Made by a program: the position numbers and the translations under genes
Assembly (NCBI RefSeq): GCF_904846675.1
Contig: NZ_CAJHBT010000020.1
Coordinates: forward strand, 1 to 50,412
DNA: 50,412 nt
Direction of reading: 5' to 3'
From: Psychrobacter urativorans
Lineage (GTDB): Bacteria > Pseudomonadota > Gammaproteobacteria > Pseudomonadales > Moraxellaceae
The notes under the pieces: generated by a model
Seen by the model: only the letters and a program-made list of their open reading frames with translations
Told to the model about the DNA's origin: nothing
Databases searched by the model: none
Shown here: positions 33,910-44,686 of the stretch, in pieces
How the letters are laid out: the number at the start of each line of letters is the position of its first letter
Numbering within the stretch: position 1 is the stretch's first letter

Positions 33910-36900
33910 ATGCGACTGATTGAACTGCGACTAAAAAATCTGAATTCACTGAAAGGCGAATGGCATATTGATTTTACTAATCCCGCCTTTGTCAACGAAG
34001 GCATCTTTGCCATTACCGGACAGACCGGCGCGGGCAAGACCACCATTTTGGATGCAATTTGCTTGGCGCTATATAGTCGCACCCCTAGATTAGGTGACAT
34101 TACCGGGTCAACCAATGAGATGATGACCCAAGGCACAGGCGAGTGCTCAGCGGAAGTGGTGATAGAGATTGGTGATAAACACTATCGCTGCTCATGGTAT
34201 CAACATCGGGCGCACAAAAAACCCAAAGGCAACTTATTACCTATTAAACACGAAATCAGTGTCGTTGAAACCAAAAAAATATTGGAGGAAAAAAAATCCA
34301 AGACAATGGCTTATATCCAAGACCTAATCGGTATGGACTTCAACCAGTTCACCCGTTCAATCATGTTGGCACAAGGCAGTTTTGCCGCATTTTTGAAGTC
34401 CGATGTTGCAGATAGAGCCGCCATCCTCGAAAAAATTACCGGTACGGCAATCTACGCTGATATATCTAAAAACGTTTTTGAAAAAAAACGTGAAGAAGAA
34501 AGCGAGCTTACCAAACTACAAGCCGGTATTGACAACCTGCCCTTGTTAAGTATTGAGGATGAGGCGCAGCTGATAGCAGGTTTAAAAGCGCATGAGAGCG
34601 CCCAAAACACACAACGACAAGCGTTTAAAACCGTCAACGAGCACATTCAATGGTTGGATAAAGTCGCGGATTTAAAACAAAACTTATCCCATTATCAAAC
34701 GGTAATGACGACCGCGCTGCAAGATGAGAAAGGCTTTACTCCAGATGCAGCGCGTTTAGATGCCGCAAACAAAGCGTTGGAGATTGACAGTCCCTTTCGA
34801 GAATTGATCTATAGTCGCGACATGGCAAAACGTCTGAATAATGAACAGCAAGACTTACTAGGGAAAATTCCCGCTCAAAAAGAATTGCTTGATAATACCA
34901 CTACAGATTTGAATATTGCTACTAGGCTTGAAGAACAAGTAACAAAAGAGCTGCACGATACATTGCCTATCATAGCGAAAGTGCGTGAACTTGATGCCGA
35001 GATAAAGCAGCAATTATGGTTGCTAAGCGATGATAACCAGCGCAGAAATTCGCTATTAACGAATACCCAGCAATTAAATCAAGAAATAAACGTCCATAAA
35101 AATACAGAACAAGATACCAACAATAAGCTTGCGTCTGTCAGGCAATACCTAATTAATCATCACGAACTTAATGATCTTGATACTGATATTGCCCTATTTA
35201 ATAGTAACGGCAGTCGGTTAAAAGTACTATTGCAAGACAACGCGACTCTAATCACTAACAGGCAAACATATCAAGACCAAGCTACCCATCTACAAAAAAA
35301 TATTAATGAGCTAAACCGTCAGCAAGCAGTGGATAAGTTACTGATTACTAATAAGCGTGACCAACTTAAAGGCTTGCACCAACAGCAGACAAACTTACTA
35401 CAAGATAGCTCGTTACATAATATGCGCAGCCAACAAGAGCATATCGATCACATCAACAGCCAAATTGAGCGCGTCAGCTTTAAATTGCAACAATTAGCTG
35501 TCATCTCAACCCAGATTGAAACGATCAATATAACACAACCCAATGTCAAGCAAGAACTGAACTCGCTTGAGGGCTTAGTAAGTGATAATGAAGCAAAAAT
35601 TACAGACGCTAAGGGTAAGCGTAGAGAAAAACAAGAACATCTTAACTTACTACAAAAAGTCGCTAAGCTTGAGGATTATATTTCAGAATTAGAGAGTAGT
35701 AAACCTTGTCCATTATGCGGCTCCGTAGAACATCCTTATAGTGACAGTATTCACAAGCACCCATTGCTCGCTAATGGCACTCAAGGTGAGAATTCCCCAA
35801 TCAGTCAGGCTGAGCAACAGAGTGTTGCGCTAGATAAGCTTATCGATGAGTTGGAGAAGATTTTATCTGAAGCTAATATTGACTATGCAACCAAGAAAAA
35901 TAACCTTATAAACAACCAAAAGCAATTAACAGTTCTACACCATCAAGTTAAGACCTTATATAGCGACATTCAGGGTGATATTACCTCACTGCTCGGTACG
36001 GATGTAGATTTTTCAGGCTCAGTAAAGGCGATTATTAATTCGTTTAATCAAATTAACAATGATATCAATACGCTTAATCAGCAGCTAGAGTCAGGCACAG
36101 CGGATATTGAGCCAATTGAGCATTTACTATTATTGGTGAGCAGTGCCAAACAAAGTCTTACTCAAGAAAAAGACCTTATCAAAACCACGCTTGCTCAATA
36201 TGATAATTTTACTCAAACTATTTCGAATGTGAGCACAGCTATCGACACTGAAGAACGGCAGCAACAGACGCTCTCTAATGAAGTAAGCAACTTTGCGACT
36301 GAGATTAAGCTTAATTCCCAAAGAACAGCAGGGTTAGATAATACCGTAGCGGCCAACTTCTCTGAGCTAACAGAAATAACGGGCACTGTGTTAGCGGTGA
36401 TTGATAAGTATTCTGCTAGCAACGATGACCTAAGTGCTGAGACACCGGACAACTCACTCAAGCCATCATACTCACTTAAGCCACTGACAGATAGTATTCA
36501 TAATAAAATAGTATTGAATATAGTAGTGTATAACGAGCTTCTAGATAGTCTACGCCAGCAGCGCAGCGCCTTAATGCAGCTAAAAGAGTATTTTAATACG
36601 CAAAAAGTTACTCAGCAGAATCTGTTAACCACACTCAGTGGTCTAAGCACTCAAATTGATGCCAAACAAACACAACTAGACAGCTTAGAGAGCGAGCTTA
36701 AAAATATCGTCACGCTAATTGCAGACAAAACGACATCGCTCAATCAGTTACAGAAAAGCAGAAAAGAGCAATTTAATAATAAGGACACGGAAGGTGAAGA
36801 AAATCTTCTGCGTACCTCAGTTGATGATGCTAAGTCAAAAAGAGCTATGGCTCAAAGACATCAAGACAGTGCTAAGCAAGCGCTTAAGCAATTACAAGAC

Positions 36901-37845
36901 CGTGCGCAGCAGCTATCAGCTGAGCTTGATACGGCTACCCACACGCTTACCGCACAGGAAAATAACTTTGCCACTTTATTAGTACAGTCGCAGTTCGCTA
37001 ATGAAGCCAATTTTGGTAATGCGCGCTTGCCAAAAAAGGAGCGTGATATGTTAAAACAGCGGCAGTCCAGCATTGAACAGGCGCTCAATCATGCCAAGAT
37101 GCAGCTAAATAATACCCAGAACTCCTTAAATGAACAGCTTAGCAATCCATTAACCAGCGAGAATCTAGACACACTTGCCGGCAGATATCTGCAATTACAG
37201 GCAGATATAGAGAGGCGCTTCGGAGAGATTGGTGCCATTGAACAACAGCTAAAAGCCAATGATGAACAAAAAGGCGCACAGACAGCGCAGAATGTCGCTA
37301 TCGATGCTCAAAAAGAGAAAATGCAGGTCTGGCAACAGTTGTATGACTTGATTGGCTCAGCCGACGGTAAAAAATATCGCACTTTTGCACAAGGCTTAAC
37401 CTTTCAGGTGATGATTAATCACGCCAATGCTCAATTACAAAAAATGAGCGACCGTTACTTGCTGATTCATGATAATAATAATGCGCTGGAGCTTAATGTC
37501 ATTGACAACTATCAAGGCGGTGACATTCGCAGCACCAAAAACTTATCGGGCGGTGAAGGCTTTATTATTAGCCTTGCCTTGGCACTCGGGCTATCACAAA
37601 TGGCAAGCCAAAATATTCGTGTCGATTCATTATTTTTAGATGAAGGCTTTGGTACTCTTGATGAAGAGTCACTCGATATCGCCCTTGATACGCTCACTAG
37701 CCTGCAACAAGAAGGTAAACTTATCGGAATTATCTCGCACGTTCAGGCGTTAAAAGAGCGCATTATGACCCAAATTCAGGTCAAAAAAATCTCTGGGGGC
37801 TTTAGTGAAATTAGCGGTCAAGGCTGTCATAAGATTGCAAGTTAA
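33910..37845 (+). CDS. sbcC: SbcCD nuclease, ATPase subunit SbcC
   Basis: A 1311-residue SMC/Rad50-type ATPase that clamps DNA ends for SbcD. Walker A GQTGAGKTTILDAI lies near residue 37 and a Q-loop region AQGSFAAFLKS near 155. Two long coiled coils flank the zinc hook CPLCGS near residue 599. The signature LSGGEGFIISLALALGL is near 1210 and Walker B SLFLDEGFGTLDEESLD near 1239, all intact. It is somewhat longer than E. coli SbcC (1048), the excess being in the coiled-coil arms. Forms an operon with sbcD. Confidence 0.95.
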   Translation: MRLIELRLKNLNSLKGEWHIDFTNPAFVNEGIFAITGQTGAGKTTILDAICLALYSRTPRLGDITGSTNEMMTQGTGECSAEVVIEIGDKHYRCSWYQHRAHKKPKGNLLPIKHEISVVETKKILEEKKSKTMAYIQDLIGMDFNQFTRSIMLAQGSFAAFLKSDVADRAAILEKITGTAIYADISKNVFEKKREEESELTKLQAGIDNLPLLSIEDEAQLIAGLKAHESAQNTQRQAFKTVNEHIQWLDKVADLKQNLSHYQTVMTTALQDEKGFTPDAARLDAANKALEIDSPFRELIYSRDMAKRLNNEQQDLLGKIPAQKELLDNTTTDLNIATRLEEQVTKELHDTLPIIAKVRELDAEIKQQLWLLSDDNQRRNSLLTNTQQLNQEINVHKNTEQDTNNKLASVRQYLINHHELNDLDTDIALFNSNGSRLKVLLQDNATLITNRQTYQDQATHLQKNINELNRQQAVDKLLITNKRDQLKGLHQQQTNLLQDSSLHNMRSQQEHIDHINSQIERVSFKLQQLAVISTQIETINITQPNVKQELNSLEGLVSDNEAKITDAKGKRREKQEHLNLLQKVAKLEDYISELESSKPCPLCGSVEHPYSDSIHKHPLLANGTQGENSPISQAEQQSVALDKLIDELEKILSEANIDYATKKNNLINNQKQLTVLHHQVKTLYSDIQGDITSLLGTDVDFSGSVKAIINSFNQINNDINTLNQQLESGTADIEPIEHLLLLVSSAKQSLTQEKDLIKTTLAQYDNFTQTISNVSTAIDTEERQQQTLSNEVSNFATEIKLNSQRTAGLDNTVAANFSELTEITGTVLAVIDKYSASNDDLSAETPDNSLKPSYSLKPLTDSIHNKIVLNIVVYNELLDSLRQQRSALMQLKEYFNTQKVTQQNLLTTLSGLSTQIDAKQTQLDSLESELKNIVTLIADKTTSLNQLQKSRKEQFNNKDTEGEENLLRTSVDDAKSKRAMAQRHQDSAKQALKQLQDRAQQLSAELDTATHTLTAQENNFATLLVQSQFANEANFGNARLPKKERDMLKQRQSSIEQALNHAKMQLNNTQNSLNEQLSNPLTSENLDTLAGRYLQLQADIERRFGEIGAIEQQLKANDEQKGAQTAQNVAIDAQKEKMQVWQQLYDLIGSADGKKYRTFAQGLTFQVMINHANAQLQKMSDRYLLIHDNNNALELNVIDNYQGGDIRSTKNLSGGEGFIISLALALGLSQMASQNIRVDSLFLDEGFGTLDEESLDIALDTLTSLQQEGKLIGIISHVQALKERIMTQIQVKKISGGFSEISGQGCHKIAS

Positions 37846-37872
37846 ATTAATTATTTCTCAAGGTGTTTTAAA

Positions 37873-39159
37873 ATGGTTATGATTGTTAGAAAACTCATCC
37901 AGAGTGCTGGCGTGATCAGCACCTCTGCCATCACCCTATCTATCAGCTTATTCGCGGTATTTGTGGCAATAACGCCGGCCCAAGCGACGATCAGCTGTGC
38001 GGGTTATCTGCCCAATAGCTACTTTGAGCGTATCGACGATAATAAAGAATTTGCTGGCAAGCTAATCGAACTAGCAGATGGCACGCAACAGCTAGAAGAT
38101 TTAAATGGCAAAGTGCTCCTAGATGGATTGACTGACGGCTATATCCTAATGAATAAGTATCTATGGGCGCAGCAAGATGGCAAATACGGTATTGTCACGG
38201 CAAGTGGCGAGATAGTTGTGCCGTTCGCTTATGATAACATTGCGACTGAGCTTGATATTGGCACCAGCTTTATCGTCAGTATTAATAATGATACTAACCT
38301 ATCAAACGGTTTGGCCAAACAAGGTATTATTGATCGTAACGGTTATTGGGTTTATCCTCTTCAATCTCAAAATAATAATCAACAGCAAAAAAAACGTAGA
38401 ATCGATAATGGCTATGGTAACTACAGCCAAGCTCAGGAAAGTTTTAAGCCTACGAAAGCAGTTGACGCGCCACTTAACCTTGTATCAGCTTCTATTAGTC
38501 ACGCCCATTATGATAGCGATACAGACCGCGACTATTTTTTGATTAAGTCTTTGTCTAGTGATAATGGCAATACGAATAAAGCTGATGACGCTGGCGAGTC
38601 AGTAACTCAATCAGTATTAAATAGGATGGGCTTACTTGATGATCAAGGCCACTGGATGATTCCGCAGCAGTATGACGCGCTCTATCCGTTAAACCCTTGT
38701 ACCGGTCAGCCGTTATATTTACAGGCAGTCCTTACAACAGCAAAACAACAGCAAACCGCCCTACTTGACCAACACGCTAATATCATTATCCCCTTTGCCA
38801 CTAATCAGAATATTGAGCTCTTCACTAATAGTGACAAGTCGCCGCTATTTTTGCGTAGCACTTTGATTAAAGGTAGTTCCGCGACTGGCATGACTGAGGA
38901 CATCAAAGACGATGTCGTTAGCGCGCAAATTATCGATGCTACTGGTAAATTACTCCTGTCATCAGATGCGCCTATTGTGAAGCTATTATACCATCAGCTT
39001 TATGCTTATCAGCAGGCTGGCAAATTTGGCTTTATTAATAATCGAGGTAAAACTATCTTAGAGCCACAGTTTGATAGTTATCGTGATGACGCCGATAAAG
39101 TATGGGTAGAAAAGAATGGGGAAATGGTGCGTTTAGAGACATTGATTAACTTAGGTTAG
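37873..39159 (+). CDS. Exported WG-repeat protein
   Basis: A 428-residue protein with an N-terminal signal sequence (ISTSAITLSISLFAVFVAIT, cleavage likely after AQA near residue 38) and several degenerate WG-type beta repeats. Examples are KYGIVTASGEIVVPFAYDNI, the MGLLDDQGHWMIPQQYDALY unit and KFGFINNRGKTILEPQFDSY. Such repeats form beta-propeller-like or solenoid surfaces; no enzymatic residues are evident and the function is unknown. It begins 27 bases after sbcC on the same strand but is unlikely to share its role. A strong terminator follows. Confidence 0.8.
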   Translation: MVMIVRKLIQSAGVISTSAITLSISLFAVFVAITPAQATISCAGYLPNSYFERIDDNKEFAGKLIELADGTQQLEDLNGKVLLDGLTDGYILMNKYLWAQQDGKYGIVTASGEIVVPFAYDNIATELDIGTSFIVSINNDTNLSNGLAKQGIIDRNGYWVYPLQSQNNNQQQKKRRIDNGYGNYSQAQESFKPTKAVDAPLNLVSASISHAHYDSDTDRDYFLIKSLSSDNGNTNKADDAGESVTQSVLNRMGLLDDQGHWMIPQQYDALYPLNPCTGQPLYLQAVLTTAKQQQTALLDQHANIIIPFATNQNIELFTNSDKSPLFLRSTLIKGSSATGMTEDIKDDVVSAQIIDATGKLLLSSDAPIVKLLYHQLYAYQQAGKFGFINNRGKTILEPQFDSYRDDADKVWVEKNGEMVRLETLINLG

Positions 39160-39237
39160 GCATTTTACGATCATTTTTTTGTATTTACCTGATTATTTCT
39201 CTTTCTAATTTTCTTTCCACGATTAATTGTTAGCCAT

Positions 39238-39273
39238 TAAAAAAACCACCGTTAATTAATAACGGTGGTTTTC
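39238..39273. terminator. Bidirectional terminator between the WG-repeat gene and glutamate dehydrogenase
   Basis: AAAACCACCGTT / AACGGTGGTTTT hairpin with A- and T-runs, between convergent genes. Confidence 0.9.
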
Positions 39274-39328
39274 GTCTTATTCAGGATAAGTAACTATTTA
39301 TTCAGTTACTTGTTTTATTTATTTTTAG

Positions 39329-42300
39329 CTACTTAGTCACTAAACCACTCAACTCACTCATCAGTACTGATAATGTTGATAGACTGATTTTACTGTCTTC
39401 ATTGCCATCTAGCTTTTGCATCTCTACCGTTGTTGATTCAAGCTGATCTTCATGACGTAACTTCCAGTCACTAAACGCTTGCCCGGCATTAGGCTGTGAT
39501 AATAGGGCATCCATCAGTAAGCGCAGACTGCGTGTGACCTCATTAGCCAGTGCGTGTTTCGCGCGGCGATCCCAATGATCCTGCTGCGGTAAGGTAGCAA
39601 TATTATCCATCATCCAATCTAACTGTAAGACTTTATAGACTTCAAAGTATAAGGTTGCAATCTCGTCAACAGGACGTTCGTATTCCTCAGAAAGCAGTGC
39701 CGTATCGAGGGCGTCGACATGATAAGGCAGCATAGCGAATAGTGTCGCATCACTATCCGTCAGACCATCCTTGCTTAAACGGACCTTATCATCTTGTAAG
39801 TAACCTGCGAACTGCTGTTCAATAAATCCACCCGACTTGGTCAATTGCTCGACACTATCGCTAAAGCGGCTAATCATATCAGCGACTTGCAAGTCTTGCC
39901 CAAAGGCGTTGATAAACCAAACGACACCGTGCTCAAGTGCATCACGCAGACGCAGCTCAAGATTGAGTAACAGCTTCGCATTGACCTTGTTGTCGAGTGA
40001 TTCAAGCAGTTCCCATGCTATTGAGACATTAAAGACATCACGTGCAATAGCATAGGCACGGATAATAGTGGCTAGCGATTGCCCCGTTTCCTCAGTTAGA
40101 CGGAACAATGCTTCTATACCTAAACGGTTGACCACATTATTGGTCAGATAAGTGCTAATGATTTCACGGTGCAAACGGTGCTCTGTCATCTCATCAAAGA
40201 AGCGGGAGGCCAGCTCCTCTGGGAAGTATTGACGCAGCTCATCAATAAAGTACGGCGCATCCGGCAAGTCAGACAATAATAAGTTATCATAAACCCACAT
40301 TTTACCATAAGCCATAACGACCGCTAGCTCAGGATTGGTTAAACCAGTACCTGCTTTTTGGCGTCTGGCAATTTCCTCGTCTGATGGCAGATATTCAATA
40401 GCACGATCAAGACGATGCTCGCTCTCTGACAGCTGAATAAAGCGTTGATGGTCACTTAAATTGGCCACTGCGCGAACATGACTCAACTCAATCGCTTGCG
40501 GTTGTAGATAGTTTTGGCGCAATACAAGCTCAGCAACACTATCGGTCATACTTTCTAATAGATCATTGCGCTGCTCTAACGTCATATCATCTTGCTCGAC
40601 CACTTCTCCGAGTAAGATTTTGATATTGACCTCATGGTCTGAGCAGTTCACGCCGCCTGAGTTATCAATAGCATCGGTATAGATACGTCCGCCAGTTTGC
40701 GCGTATTCAATACGACCTTGCTGCGTGAAGCCTAAGTTACCACCTTCACCAACCACTGCGGTGCGCAACTCACCACCATTAACCCGTACCGCATCGTTGG
40801 CACGGTCACCGACATCTGCATGGCTTTCATTAGCGCTTTTCACATAAGTACCGATACCGCCATTCCAAATCAAATCAACTGGTGATCGCATTAAGGCGCT
40901 GATAAGATCGGTGGGTGCAAGGCTGTCTGCTTTAATATCAAAAAGTGTTTTCATCTCAGGGCTGATAGCGATGGTTTTGTCAGTCCGCGCAAACACCCCG
41001 CCACCTTGGCCAATCAGCGACCTCTCATAATCATCCCACGTTGAGCGCGGTAAGTTAAATAAGCGCTCGCGTTCTGCATAAGAATCCGCTGTATCAGGAT
41101 TAGGGTCGATAAAGATATGTAAATGGTTAAAGGCAGCGACCAGCTTAGTATGCCTTGAGCGCAGCATACCGTTACCGAAAACGTCACCACTCATATCACC
41201 GATACCAACGACCGTAAAGTCATCACGCTCCTGAATATCCATGTCACGCATACGGAAGTGGCGTTTGACCGATTCCCAGCCGCCGCGAGCCGTAATGCCC
41301 ATCGCTTTATGGTCATAACCGACCGAGCCGCCAGAGGCAAAGGCATCATCCAGCCAAAAGTTATATTCAGCAGATAAGGCGTTAGCGATATCAGAGAAGC
41401 TTGCGGTACCTTTATCGGCAGCGACCACTAAGTACGGGTCATCATCATCATGACGTACGGTATTGGCTGGCGGGACAATTTTGCCATCGACGATATTATC
41501 AGTGACATCAAGCATGCCGCGTAGGAATGCTTGATAGCAGGCAATACCTTCTGCTTGAAAGGCTTCGCGGCCGTCAGCCATAGTTTTCGTTTTGACGATA
41601 AAGCCGCCTTTTGAGCCAACAGGGACAATCACCGCATTTTTCACCATTTGCGCTTTGACCAATCCCAATACTTCCGTACGGAAATCTTCAATCCGATCTG
41701 ACCAACGCAGACCCCCACGGGCGACCTTACCACCACGCATATGCACCGCTTCAACGCGGGGTGAATAGACAAAGATTTCAAACATTAGCTTAGGTTTTGG
41801 CAAATTGGGAATATCTGCCGCTAAGAACTTAAATGACAGTCTGTCTTTACGTTGACCATCGTCATCTATTTGATAAAAGTTCGTCCGTACCATGGCATTG
41901 ATTAGATCTGAATACCAACGCAGAATGCGATCTTCATCTAAACTATCAATACCTGACAATGCAATGGTGATTTGTTCTTGAATCTGTGTTATTTTTTTAG
42001 TGCGCTCATCGTTGGTTTTTTCATTACTGTATTTAGGATTCATTCGTGTGTCGAATAATTCAGCCAATAGCACACTGATGGTGCTATTTTTAATCATCGT
42101 TTGTTTAATATAACGTATGGAAAATCCTGCCCGCGCTTGGTGCATATAACATGATAGGGCACGTAGCACCACCACCTCATAAGTATCAAGCTTAGCCGTC
42201 AGTACCAATTCATTAAAACTGTCACTCTCAACACGCCCAGCCCAAATTTCCTGCAAGCTGTCCTCAAACTGACTGTGTACCACCTGCATATCAACGGCAT

Positions 42301-42700
42301 CTACATGCGCCAAGGTCAGTTCGTACTCTTGCATCCAGATTGGCTGCTCTGCTAAGTCAAATGTATAGGTTTGCGAGGTGATGACTGACACCCCAAAGTT
42401 TTCAAGGACTGGCAACACATCAGACAAAGTAGCTGGTACTTGATTCCCGTATAACTTCAGATGCATCTGATTCTTAGCGTCTGCTGTCGATTGATACAAA
42501 TGCCAAATCATGGGTTTTGTGTCAGTTAAGCTGGCCAGTCTCTGAATGTCTTTATTCAGCGTTTTATCATCAAAACGTGCTTGATGCGCAGCTGGAATAT
42601 AGTCTAAAAACCGTTCGAGCAGCAATGACTCAGTTTGCGTATCATTTTTCAGGTTGTTTTTATCAGCACCTGTTTGGGCCGTATGCGAAGAGTTTGGCAT
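39329..42700 (-). CDS. NAD-specific glutamate dehydrogenase, short form
   Basis: A 1123-residue member of the large bacterial NAD-glutamate dehydrogenase (Bac_GDH) family, converting glutamate to 2-oxoglutarate and ammonia. Catalytic-domain landmarks are HMRGGKVARGGLRWSDRIED, EVLGLVKAQMVKNAVIVPVG, the Lys-containing GSKGGFIVK near residue 363, DMSGDVFGNGMLRS and DLIWNGGIGTYVKS, followed by the long helical C-terminal region. Most family members have about 1600 residues. Here the roughly 500-residue N-terminal ACT-like regulatory part is missing, and the chain starts close to the LPLSDVLPILEN-type segment. The ATG has its own AAGGATCGG ribosome site, so this is a proper start and not a broken gene. 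Sometimes named gdhB or gdh2 in relatives. Confidence 0.9.
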   Translation of the reverse strand: MPNSSHTAQTGADKNNLKNDTQTESLLLERFLDYIPAAHQARFDDKTLNKDIQRLASLTDTKPMIWHLYQSTADAKNQMHLKLYGNQVPATLSDVLPVLENFGVSVITSQTYTFDLAEQPIWMQEYELTLAHVDAVDMQVVHSQFEDSLQEIWAGRVESDSFNELVLTAKLDTYEVVVLRALSCYMHQARAGFSIRYIKQTMIKNSTISVLLAELFDTRMNPKYSNEKTNDERTKKITQIQEQITIALSGIDSLDEDRILRWYSDLINAMVRTNFYQIDDDGQRKDRLSFKFLAADIPNLPKPKLMFEIFVYSPRVEAVHMRGGKVARGGLRWSDRIEDFRTEVLGLVKAQMVKNAVIVPVGSKGGFIVKTKTMADGREAFQAEGIACYQAFLRGMLDVTDNIVDGKIVPPANTVRHDDDDPYLVVAADKGTASFSDIANALSAEYNFWLDDAFASGGSVGYDHKAMGITARGGWESVKRHFRMRDMDIQERDDFTVVGIGDMSGDVFGNGMLRSRHTKLVAAFNHLHIFIDPNPDTADSYAERERLFNLPRSTWDDYERSLIGQGGGVFARTDKTIAISPEMKTLFDIKADSLAPTDLISALMRSPVDLIWNGGIGTYVKSANESHADVGDRANDAVRVNGGELRTAVVGEGGNLGFTQQGRIEYAQTGGRIYTDAIDNSGGVNCSDHEVNIKILLGEVVEQDDMTLEQRNDLLESMTDSVAELVLRQNYLQPQAIELSHVRAVANLSDHQRFIQLSESEHRLDRAIEYLPSDEEIARRQKAGTGLTNPELAVVMAYGKMWVYDNLLLSDLPDAPYFIDELRQYFPEELASRFFDEMTEHRLHREIISTYLTNNVVNRLGIEALFRLTEETGQSLATIIRAYAIARDVFNVSIAWELLESLDNKVNAKLLLNLELRLRDALEHGVVWFINAFGQDLQVADMISRFSDSVEQLTKSGGFIEQQFAGYLQDDKVRLSKDGLTDSDATLFAMLPYHVDALDTALLSEEYERPVDEIATLYFEVYKVLQLDWMMDNIATLPQQDHWDRRAKHALANEVTRSLRLLMDALLSQPNAGQAFSDWKLRHEDQLESTTVEMQKLDGNEDSKISLSTLSVLMSELSGLVTK

Positions 42701-43089
42701 AACACCGATCCTTTTTATTATGAAGAGTAATGGTTATTCTTGTACCTAGAATTATAGTACTGAGCATTAACACTGACACTATTCTTTTATTTTACTCATA
42801 CTTTATTTCCTATTAGAGTGTAACGCACCTGCTGGCATAGCTAAAGCTTACAACATCATTTCATGAATCAGTTTACAGTCGATAACCTTTTAACCTTTAT
42901 TGATGAAAATACTATAATAAGCAGTTTACGTCATCGCTCAATGATTTAAATAATACTATGGTAGTCTTTTGAGTGCTGGCATGTTGATACTCATGGTAAT
43001 CGATGCAACTTTTTTGTTAGAATACGGCATGATGTTTAACAGTAATTTACTGACTGGCTACTAATAATTAATACTAAGGGCAAGGATGT
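42701..43089. other. Divergent intergenic region between glutamate dehydrogenase and purD
   Basis: A 389-base non-coding gap, AT-rich. It contains a good sigma-70-like promoter towards purD at 42890-42918. Frames on the minus strand were looked at for a lost N-terminus of glutamate dehydrogenase and none is evident. Confidence 0.45.
42890..42918 (+). promoter_or_regulatory. Candidate purD promoter
   Basis: TTAACC (42890-42895), a 17-base spacer and a consensus TATAAT (42913-42918). The start codon is 175 bases downstream, leaving a leader of about 165 bases. Confidence 0.5.
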
Positions 43090-43092
43090 ATG

Positions 43093-44460
43093 ATGAATAT
43101 TTTGGTGATTGGCTCAGGTGGTCGCGAACACGCATTGGCGTGGCAATGTGCTAAAGATGATAACGTACAACAAGTTTATGTCGCCCCCGGCAATGCTGGC
43201 ACGGCTCTTGAGCAGAAATGCCAAAACGTTATTTTAGATGCTGCCACGAGCGCCTCTGACCACAGTCCGGTTGTCACATTTTGTCAAAACAATGCTATAG
43301 ATATGGTTATCGTCGGTCCCGAAGCTCCACTGGTCACCGGTATTGTTGATGCCTGCCGTGACGCTGGCATTCAAGCTTGGGGGCCCACGGCTTATTGTGC
43401 GCAGTTAGAAGGCTCTAAAACCTTTGCCAAAGAGTTTATGGCACAAAACCATATCCCAACGGCGGCCTATCAAGGCTTTACCGATGCAGAAAGCGCCAAA
43501 GCCTACGTTAGCGACCAAGGCGCACCAATTGTTATCAAAGCTGATGGACTGGCCGCTGGCAAAGGCGTTATTGTTGCCGAAACCGTTGAACAAGCGCATA
43601 ACGCTATTGATGATATGCTCGCTGATAATAAATTTGGTGATGCCGGTAGTCGGGTGGTCATTGAGCAATTTTTGCGCGGTGAAGAAGCCAGCTTTATTTG
43701 TATGGTTGATGGCGATAATATTTTACCGATGGCAACTAGCCAAGATCATAAACGTGCTTATGAGGGCGATACCGGCCCAAATACGGGTGGCATGGGTGCG
43801 TACTCTCCTGCCCCAGTGGTCACCGCAGATATTCATGATAAAGTGATGGCACAAGTGATTCAGCCAGTCGTCGATGCTATGAAAGCTGCTAGTCATCCTT
43901 ATACTGGATTTTTATATGCCGGTCTAATGATTAATGAGTCAGGTAACCCGTTTGTTATTGAATTTAATTGCCGCCTTGGTGATCCAGAAACGCAACCTAT
44001 TTTAATGCGTCTGCAGTCTTCAATGGCTGACTTAGTTACTCAAGGGCTAGCTGGAAAGTTACCTAAGCAAGCTAAATGGGATGCGCGTCCTGCACTGGGC
44101 ATTGTCATTGCTTCAAAAGGCTATCCAGAAACCTCTTCTAAAGGTGATATCATTACTGGGTTGCCAGAGCTCGATGAGCAAGACAGCAATGTTGCTCATG
44201 ATAATAATGCTACAGTGGTCAAAGTCTTTCATGCTGGTACTGTCTTTACTTATGGCAAGCAGTCAGACAACCTTGACGCCGATGCAGCCACTGATAATGA
44301 CAAGGAAATTATCACTAATGGCGGGCGTGTACTATGTGTCACTGCTATGGCGGATAGTGTTTTGGATGCTCAGCAAGCAGCATTATCAGTAACGGGGGCA
44401 ATTAGTTTTGAGGGTGCACAGTATCGTCGTGATATTGGTCATCATGCAATTACACGCTAA
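43093..44460 (+). CDS. purD: Phosphoribosylamine--glycine ligase PurD
   Basis: A 455-residue ATP-grasp enzyme that joins glycine to 5-phosphoribosylamine in purine synthesis. Family blocks are MNILVIGSGGREHALAW at the start, VYVAPGNAGTA, VGPEAPLVTGI, the ATP-grasp loop VIKADGLAAGKGVIVAE, QDHKRAYEGDTGPNTGGMGA and EFNCRLGDPETQP. ATG at 43093 is preferred to the adjacent ATG at 43090 because AAGGA is then six bases away. An insertion with Asn/Asp-rich sequence near residue 395-410 makes it slightly longer than E. coli PurD (429). purH is not nearby. Confidence 0.96.
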   Translation: MNILVIGSGGREHALAWQCAKDDNVQQVYVAPGNAGTALEQKCQNVILDAATSASDHSPVVTFCQNNAIDMVIVGPEAPLVTGIVDACRDAGIQAWGPTAYCAQLEGSKTFAKEFMAQNHIPTAAYQGFTDAESAKAYVSDQGAPIVIKADGLAAGKGVIVAETVEQAHNAIDDMLADNKFGDAGSRVVIEQFLRGEEASFICMVDGDNILPMATSQDHKRAYEGDTGPNTGGMGAYSPAPVVTADIHDKVMAQVIQPVVDAMKAASHPYTGFLYAGLMINESGNPFVIEFNCRLGDPETQPILMRLQSSMADLVTQGLAGKLPKQAKWDARPALGIVIASKGYPETSSKGDIITGLPELDEQDSNVAHDNNATVVKVFHAGTVFTYGKQSDNLDADAATDNDKEIITNGGRVLCVTAMADSVLDAQQAALSVTGAISFEGAQYRRDIGHHAITR

Positions 44461-44686
44461 ATAAAGCGTTTAATTTAGATTGACATTTATAGTAACAATT
44501 AATTACTTTCTAGTCGTTAATAACTTAAATAACTTACTAGCATCTCATGATTTACAAACAAGACCGTGTTGACCCAGGAATAGGTACTATTGAGCCGACA
44601 CTATTTTTTATGTTAACGCCATAACCCCCTTGTATTGTTGCCCTTAAACCCGCAAATCAGAACCAACCTGATGAATGATGATATTT

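Noticed and set aside
32282..37845. SbcCD pair as a new defence nuclease system
   Set aside because: All motifs, order and sizes agree with ordinary SbcD and SbcC; only linker and coiled-coil lengths differ.
38216..38542. Alternative-frame reading inside the WG-repeat gene
   Set aside because: No ribosome site; wholly inside a supported gene with a signal peptide and repeats.
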